Assembly (NCBI GenBank): GCA_903940375.1
Contig: CAJAKT010000018.1
Coordinates: 1-9,855 of the forward strand
Length of the DNA: 9,855 bases
Source: an uncultured bacterium
Lineage (GTDB): Bacteria; Actinomycetota; Actinomycetes; S36-B12
Direction: 5' to 3'
This document shows, piece by piece, positions 5,704 through 9,855 of this stretch; position 1 is the stretch's first letter; each line of letters opens with the position of its first letter. The notes under the pieces were generated by a model. That model worked only from the letters and a program-made list of their open reading frames with translations. It was not told the origin of the DNA and did no database searches. Made by a program: the position numbers and the translations under genes.

Positions 5704-6138
5704 ATGCTGACCCGCCGTGCAATCCCCGTGCTGGTCGTCCCGATGGCTATTGCCGCTGGCCTCGTGGCCGTAGCGCCGGCCGCGAGTGCGGCCGATCCGA
5801 CCGACACCGTCGTCGTGAACTGCATCGCCAACCCGGTCATCCGGCCGAAACAGATCGTGGTCACCTGCGCCGATGCCGGTGTGGCGGTGACGAAGATCAA
5901 CTGGACTTCCTGGACGGCGAACGCTGCTCGGGGCACGGGCACCCTGACCTGGAACACCTGCCTGCCGAAGACCTGCGTGGCCGGCATCATCGAGAAGTAC
6001 AACGTGCGGATCTCACTGGGTCGCGTGGCATCCGGACCGGGCATCAACGTCTTCTCGCGCATGAGCCTGGCCTTCCCCGAGGGCGGCCCGGCAGCAGCAG
6101 AGACGGCCACGTACACGCTGAACACGGAACTCGGCTAA
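5704..6138 (+). CDS. Small secreted four-cysteine protein (actinobacterial type)
   Basis: This 144-aa protein has an ATG with GAAGGG 7 nt upstream. A Sec signal peptide covers residues 1-29 (basic LTRR, hydrophobic core, ASA cleavage site before ADPT). The mature region has a recognisable pattern found in many small exported proteins of mycobacteria, streptomycetes and relatives: VVNC, then RPKQIVVTCADAG, then INWTSW, GTGTLTWNTCLP, KTCVAG and a strand-rich end (YNVRISLGRVA). Four cysteines at 40, 55, 86 and 91 probably form two disulfides. No biochemical role for this group is known to me. A weak GC-rich hairpin-like stretch lies just after the stop (about 6146-6180), but it lacks a T-tract. 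Confidence 0.87.
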   Translation: MLTRRAIPVLVVPMAIAAGLVAVAPAASAADPTDTVVVNCIANPVIRPKQIVVTCADAGVAVTKINWTSWTANAARGTGTLTWNTCLPKTCVAGIIEKYNVRISLGRVASGPGINVFSRMSLAFPEGGPAAAETATYTLNTELG

Positions 6139-6203
6139 CCGTCGCGCTGTGCCCCATCGACCATCCGGGGGCGCACCGCTAGACCCGCCTGCTCACCACC
6201 CAC

Positions 6204-6209
6204 CACAAT
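6204..6209 (+). promoter_or_regulatory. Candidate -10 for a leaderless transcript of the hydrolase gene
   Basis: CACAAT lies exactly 7 nt before the ATG at 6217, so a start point at or next to the A of the ATG would give a leaderless mRNA. This fits the absence of any ribosome-binding sequence upstream of that ATG and a style of expression common in actinobacteria. There is no clear -35. Single-motif evidence only. Confidence 0.22.
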
Positions 6210-6216
6210 CAGCACC

Positions 6217-8277
6217 ATGGTGTTCCTCCCCCGACGGGCCGACTGGCTGACGCGCTGGGCCACCGACACCCCCGTGCAGGCGGGTATCGCTGGGGCGTCG
6301 TGGTCGGTGGCGGGCACCCTGGCACGCGGCCTGCTCCCGCGCCATCCGATGCAGCAGGCCGTCGCCACCGGCGTGGTCGCGGCCGCGCACTACCAGCTGA
6401 CCGCAACCGCCTGGGCCACGTTGCAGGCCCTTGGCGCACTCCCGGGCCAGCGACCCGGCAACCGCGCAAACCTCGTCATCGCCGGTGCGGGCATGGCCGG
6501 CGGGTTGGCCATGTCGGCAGCCGCCAGCCCGCATGCCAACGAGTCCCTTCCCGCGGCGGCGGTCGCAACGGCGGGCCGCATCACCGCGTTCGCCGCCCTG
6601 GCCGGCGGCGCCTCTGCCGCCTGGGACACGCTGCTCCACCGTCGCCTGGGCCTGCGCCCCGGACTCGACACCACCCTCCTCCCCGCGGTCGCAACGGGCG
6701 GTGCCGTCGTCGCCGTCAGCATCCTGGCGCGCAGCCGTCGCGCCGCGACATATGGCATCGTCGCGCCGGAGCGCCATGCCGTCGCGGGTGTCGGCATGAC
6801 GGCTGCGATCAAGGCAGTCGGTGTCGGCGTGGCCTCGGGTATCGGATTCGCTGCCGCCACCACTGGTGAGCAGATTGCGGCCCGCGGCCTGGAGAGGGGC
6901 ATCGACCGCGTTCTCGGTCGCGAGGCCGGTGCACTGGGCGCACTCATCTCGCACGGACTGATCCTGGGCTCGCTCGGCGTCGGCGGGGTGGCCGCGCTCA
7001 ATGCCGTCACCGGAAGGCTGCAACGCAAGGACGACATCGTCGAACCCGCCTACCCCGAGCCCCCGACGTCCGAACACGTGTCCTCCGGACCTGCGAGTGC
7101 GATGCCCTTCGACTCCCTCGGGAAGGAGGGTCGCCGCTTCGTGCTGATGGCCCTGTCCGCTGGTGACATCACCGCCGTGATGGGAGAGCCCGCCATCGAC
7201 CCCGTACGCGTTGTCGGCGGGTACGAGAGCAGCGACGACATTGCCGAGCGTGCCCGACTCACGCTCCAGGACATGGAGGATTGCGGTGCCTTCGATCGCG
7301 GGTTGATCTGCGTCGGCTCACCAACGGGTGTCGGCTACTTCAACTACTCGATAGCCGAGGCACTCGAATACCTCACCCGCGGTGACTGCGCGATCGTGGT
7401 TCCGCAGTACGCCCTCGTGCCATCCGCCCTCGCCCTCACCAAGACCAGCGAGGCCGAGGAGCTGACACGGCTCCTGCTTGACGGCATCCGACATCGGCTC
7501 TCGACGATCCCCGCGCATGATCGCCCGCGCGTCGTGCTCGTCGGCGAGAGTCTCGGCGCCAACGTCGCCCTCGATCTGACGACGCGGCCTGACGGTCACA
7601 CGCATGTCCCCGAGTTCAACGTCCTCGGGGTCAGTGGCGGCCTATACCTCGGGGTTCCCTTCCGCACGCGGCTGTGGAATGAGTGGCGCCACGATGCGTT
7701 CGCCGTCGACCCGCATGGGCAGCTCGAGCTGGTGAGCCAGCCGTCCGAGGCATCGCCGCTCCCCGCTGGGCGCATGCGTCACCTGCTGGTCGTGCACCAT
7801 GACGATCCGGTGAACAAGTACGGCTTCCGGATGGTGCTTCAGCCCCCGTGGTGGATGGGACCACCCGCAACACGGCCGCCGCTTGTGCCGCGCGAGACGA
7901 AGTTCCGCCCGATCACCACGTTCGTCCTCGCGACAGTCGACCTCTTCAACGGCATGCAGTCCAAGCCCGGCACATTCGTACGACGCGGGCACGACTACCG
8001 CATCGACATCGTCGAGGGCCTCCGCCAGTCATTCGGTCTCACCTGCTCACCCGAGCAGGCGGAGTCGGTCGAGCTGGCACTGCGGAACCGTGAGACCGAA
8101 TGGGCCACGCGTCGCATGGTCGCCCGCAAGCTCGACAAGGCTCGCAAGTCCATCGAGCGGCAACTTGCCGAATGGGGTTCGTCCACGCTGGAGATCGCCG
8201 ACCTCGATCCGACCCTGGCCGAGCAGCCGAATGCCTTCGCCCGGCTGGGCAGCATCAGCGGGCCACCCGGCTCATGA
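6217..8277 (+). CDS. Membrane-anchored alpha/beta-hydrolase (Abhydrolase_9 type)
   Basis: This 686-aa protein has two parts. Residues about 20-265 are Ala/Gly-rich and hydrophobic, with perhaps six or seven membrane segments separated by short basic loops, matching the N-terminal membrane domain of the Abhydrolase_9 family. From about 290 comes the hydrolase: RRFVLMALS, PVRVVGGYESS, then GAFDRGLICVGSPTGVGYFNYSIAEALEYLTRGD, a hallmark of the family, and the nucleophile elbow VGESLGAN with Ser445. HHDDPVN supplies the likely acid (Asp529 or 530) and GHDYRID the likely His592, completing a triad. The C-terminal 60 residues are charged and helical. The substrate is unknown; a lipid or ester hydrolase acting at the membrane is a family-level guess. 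No ribosome-binding site precedes the ATG. The gene ends in an ATGA overlap with the next GNAT gene, implying coupled expression. Confidence 0.9.
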   Translation: MVFLPRRADWLTRWATDTPVQAGIAGASWSVAGTLARGLLPRHPMQQAVATGVVAAAHYQLTATAWATLQALGALPGQRPGNRANLVIAGAGMAGGLAMSAAASPHANESLPAAAVATAGRITAFAALAGGASAAWDTLLHRRLGLRPGLDTTLLPAVATGGAVVAVSILARSRRAATYGIVAPERHAVAGVGMTAAIKAVGVGVASGIGFAAATTGEQIAARGLERGIDRVLGREAGALGALISHGLILGSLGVGGVAALNAVTGRLQRKDDIVEPAYPEPPTSEHVSSGPASAMPFDSLGKEGRRFVLMALSAGDITAVMGEPAIDPVRVVGGYESSDDIAERARLTLQDMEDCGAFDRGLICVGSPTGVGYFNYSIAEALEYLTRGDCAIVVPQYALVPSALALTKTSEAEELTRLLLDGIRHRLSTIPAHDRPRVVLVGESLGANVALDLTTRPDGHTHVPEFNVLGVSGGLYLGVPFRTRLWNEWRHDAFAVDPHGQLELVSQPSEASPLPAGRMRHLLVVHHDDPVNKYGFRMVLQPPWWMGPPATRPPLVPRETKFRPITTFVLATVDLFNGMQSKPGTFVRRGHDYRIDIVEGLRQSFGLTCSPEQAESVELALRNRETEWATRRMVARKLDKARKSIERQLAEWGSSTLEIADLDPTLAEQPNAFARLGSISGPPGS

Positions 8278-8849
8278 CGGGTTCGCTGCAGCTGCCGTTG
8301 CGCACGGCCCGGCTGGAGTTGCGGGCGCTGACGCCTGACGACATCGACGATCACCTCCGACTGGTCTCCAATCCGGCGGTAGTCCGCTACCTCTACGAAG
8401 AACCCATGGACCGGTCAGCAGCTGTCGAGCATCTCGCACGTCGCCTCACGCATGAGTTGCCGGACGAAGGTAGCTGGCTGAACCTCGCCGCCACCGTCGA
8501 CGGGGTCTATCTGGGCGAGGTGGGGGTGAGTCTCACCAGCCGTGCCCACCGTCAGTGCGAGATCGGATACGCCTTCCTGCCCGAGGCCGGCGGGCAGGGA
8601 TACGCCACCGAGGCAGCGGCTGCGATGGTCACGCTCGCCTTCGACGAGCTGGCAGCCCACCGGGTGGCCGCCCGACTGGATGCGCGCAATGCCGCGTCGG
8701 CCCGACTCCTGACACGGCTCGGCATGCGCCATGAGGCGGAGCTGCGGGAGAACGAACTGGTCAAGGGCGAGTGGACCGATGAGAGCGTCTACGCCATCAC
8801 CGAGCAGGAATGGCGTACCGCACGCGAATCGGCAGCGCCAGCATCCTGA
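8274..8849 (+). CDS. RimJ/RimL-like GNAT N-acetyltransferase, coupled to the hydrolase gene
   Basis: The ATG at 8274 overlaps the upstream stop (ATGA), giving 191 residues. The frame is open further upstream but that part lies inside the hydrolase gene. Features run in family order: LPLRTARLELRAL (7-19), the typical beta1 of RimJ/RimL enzymes; DDIDDHLRLVSNPAVVRYL (22-40); CEIGYAFLPEAGGQGYATEA (95-114) with strand 4 and the acetyl-CoA loop; HRVAARLDARNAASARLLTRLGM (129-151); and a final WTDESVYAITEQEW. Such proteins acetylate protein N-terminal amines, or small molecules and antibiotics. The target here is unknown. Expression probably depends on translation of the hydrolase, which suggests a shared job, perhaps handling the same compound or the cell envelope, but that is inference. 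It ends 15 nt from the convergent GcvT-like gene. Confidence 0.9.
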   Translation: MTGSLQLPLRTARLELRALTPDDIDDHLRLVSNPAVVRYLYEEPMDRSAAVEHLARRLTHELPDEGSWLNLAATVDGVYLGEVGVSLTSRAHRQCEIGYAFLPEAGGQGYATEAAAAMVTLAFDELAAHRVAARLDARNAASARLLTRLGMRHEAELRENELVKGEWTDESVYAITEQEWRTARESAAPAS

Positions 8850-8864
8850 CCGGCATCCGCAGGC

Positions 8865-9855
8865 TTAGGCGCGAATGCGGGCGTTGTCCGGGTCGTACAT
8901 CGGACGCAGCGATGTCACGGCCTCGAACCGCTCACCAGCGATGTCGACCTCCCATGAACCCGCCGTAAGCCAGTCGGCGGTCAAGGGGCCATCCGCATCG
9001 AGCATCGCCAGCCCAACGGCACCACCAAGCGTGTGCCCGTAACTCGCCGCACGCACGTAGCCGACAGCGACACCGTCGCGGTGCACGACCTCCGCATGAT
9101 GCATCAACGGCTCCGGATCCGTGAGCCGCACCTGCACGAGGCGGCGCGTCAGCGGACCGGACTGCTTCTGCGCGAGCACCGCATCGCGCCCGACGAAACC
9201 GCCCGGCTTGTCGAGCGCCACCGCGAACCCCAGCCCAGCCTCGAGGACAGAGTCGGTGTTGTCGATGTCGTGGCCATAGTCGCGATAGCCCTTCTCCATC
9301 CGCAGGCTCGCGAGTGCCTTCAGGCCCGTGTGCCGAAGACCCAGGCCCGCTCCCGCAGCTACGACCTGCTCGTAGACATGCATCGCCTGCTCCGCGGGGA
9401 TATAGAGCTCGTAGCCGAGCTCGCCCAGATAGGTGATGCGAACACAGAGCGCGCGAGCGAAGCCAAGGTCGATCTCTCGGGCCGCACGGAAGGGGAATGC
9501 CGCATTGGACAGGTCTGCGGACGTGAGCGACTGAAGAAGCTCGCGCGACAGCGGACCCTGGACATTCAGCTGGGCCAGCGCCGACGTGACATCGGTGGTG
9601 AATGCCCGATCACCTCCGGTGTGCCGCCGCAGCCAGGCCTGCACGTGACCGTGTGCATTGTCGGATGCGACGACGAGGAAGCGGTCGTCCGCGAGCTTCG
9701 TCACCGTGAGATCCGCTTCGAGCGTGCCGGCTTCGTTGAGCCACTGCGTGTAGGTGATCACGCCCGGCTCACCGTCGACAGCGTTCGCCGACACCCGGTC
9801 GAGCACGAGCCCGGCATCGCGCCCCTGCACCAGGAACTTCGACATGAACGACATG
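8865..9855 (-). CDS. GcvT-like C-terminal part of a dimethylglycine/sarcosine dehydrogenase-type protein (5' part outside window)
   Basis: The frame runs to the window edge, so the gene starts beyond 9855. The Met at 9854 is internal: the preceding codon ends in C, fitting the DMSFMSKFLVQG pattern found inside fusion enzymes. The 330 visible codons match the folate-binding aminomethyltransferase domain: FLVQGRDAGLVLDRVSANAV, GVITYTQWLNEAGTLEADLTVTKL, NVQGPLSRELLQSLT, YLGELGYELYIP, then GLKALASLRMEKGYRDYGHD, EAGLGFAVALDK, FVGRDA, and a C-terminal barrel ending YDPDNARIRA. The TYTQWLNE and FPFRAAREID wording is characteristic of dimethylglycine or sarcosine dehydrogenases, in which an N-terminal FAD domain oxidises the N-methyl amine and this domain moves the one-carbon unit to tetrahydrofolate. 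A stand-alone glycine-cleavage T protein is the less likely alternative. Confidence 0.88.
   Translation of the reverse strand, partial: MSFMSKFLVQGRDAGLVLDRVSANAVDGEPGVITYTQWLNEAGTLEADLTVTKLADDRFLVVASDNAHGHVQAWLRRHTGGDRAFTTDVTSALAQLNVQGPLSRELLQSLTSADLSNAAFPFRAAREIDLGFARALCVRITYLGELGYELYIPAEQAMHVYEQVVAAGAGLGLRHTGLKALASLRMEKGYRDYGHDIDNTDSVLEAGLGFAVALDKPGGFVGRDAVLAQKQSGPLTRRLVQVRLTDPEPLMHHAEVVHRDGVAVGYVRAASYGHTLGGAVGLAMLDADGPLTADWLTAGSWEVDIAGERFEAVTSLRPMYDPDNARIRA

Noticed and set aside
6146..6180. GTGCCCC/GGGGGCGCAC as an intrinsic terminator
   Set aside because: The pairing needs a bulge and no T-run follows, so it is too weak to call.
6193..7077. 294-codon minus-strand frame under the hydrolase membrane domain
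   Set aside because: Gly/Arg/Asp-rich composition typical of an antisense shadow; the sense frame is a complete two-domain protein.
1..9855. CRISPR array, tRNA, rRNA or insertion sequence
   Set aside because: I see no regularly spaced repeats, no cloverleaf with a CCA-type end, no rRNA core motifs, and no transposase-like protein with flanking inverted repeats.

Overview
The window is a GC-rich chromosomal segment. A coding line I counted, 6661-6720, is 45/60 G+C, and third positions are strongly G/C. The gene content points to a high-GC actinobacterium (Actinomycetota): a membrane-anchored Abhydrolase_9-type hydrolase, an LSAC-lipobox lipoprotein, and Cys-paired secreted proteins of types common in that phylum. 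I cannot name a genus. I see no tRNA, rRNA, CRISPR array, insertion sequence or phage gene. No gene-free stretch exceeds 300 bases.

Layout. At 1-2085 (+) lies the 3' part of a membrane-bound GGDEF-EAL protein that makes and/or degrades c-di-GMP. It converges, 17 nt apart, on a minus-strand series running from 4532 down to 2103: a secreted four-Cys protein, a small GNAT (5 nt gap), then, after an AT-richer gap, a 125-aa protein that looks like an S-adenosylmethionine-decarboxylase (SpeD) relative. After a second AT-rich gap holding a terminator-like palindrome comes a 243-aa GNAT-fold protein whose N-terminal half reads like LuxI/FeeM-type acyl-transferases. Divergent from the secreted protein is a RimJ/RimL-like GNAT (4618-5124, +). 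Its stop codon shares a CTAG with the stop of a convergent lipoprotein gene (5121-5561, -). Next come a small secreted protein (5704-6138, +), a large membrane-anchored alpha/beta-hydrolase (6217-8277, +), and a second RimJ/RimL-like GNAT that overlaps it by ATGA (8274-8849, +). The window closes with the C-terminal folate-binding (GcvT-like) part of a gene that reads like a dimethylglycine/sarcosine dehydrogenase (8865-9855, -) and continues past the edge.

Working together. Most genes look like housekeeping or accessory singletons. The most interesting unit is the SpeD-like decarboxylase next to a LuxI/FeeM-like acyltransferase. One could make a decarboxylated amine (or handle SAM), and the other could acylate an amine or amino acid. 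There is no spermidine synthase in the window, so an ordinary polyamine role is not supported by context. The pair sits in a composition dip (2941-3000 is 24/60 G+C) with structured intergenic DNA on both sides of the decarboxylase-like gene. A small-molecule (acyl-amine or signal) function is inference, not demonstrated.
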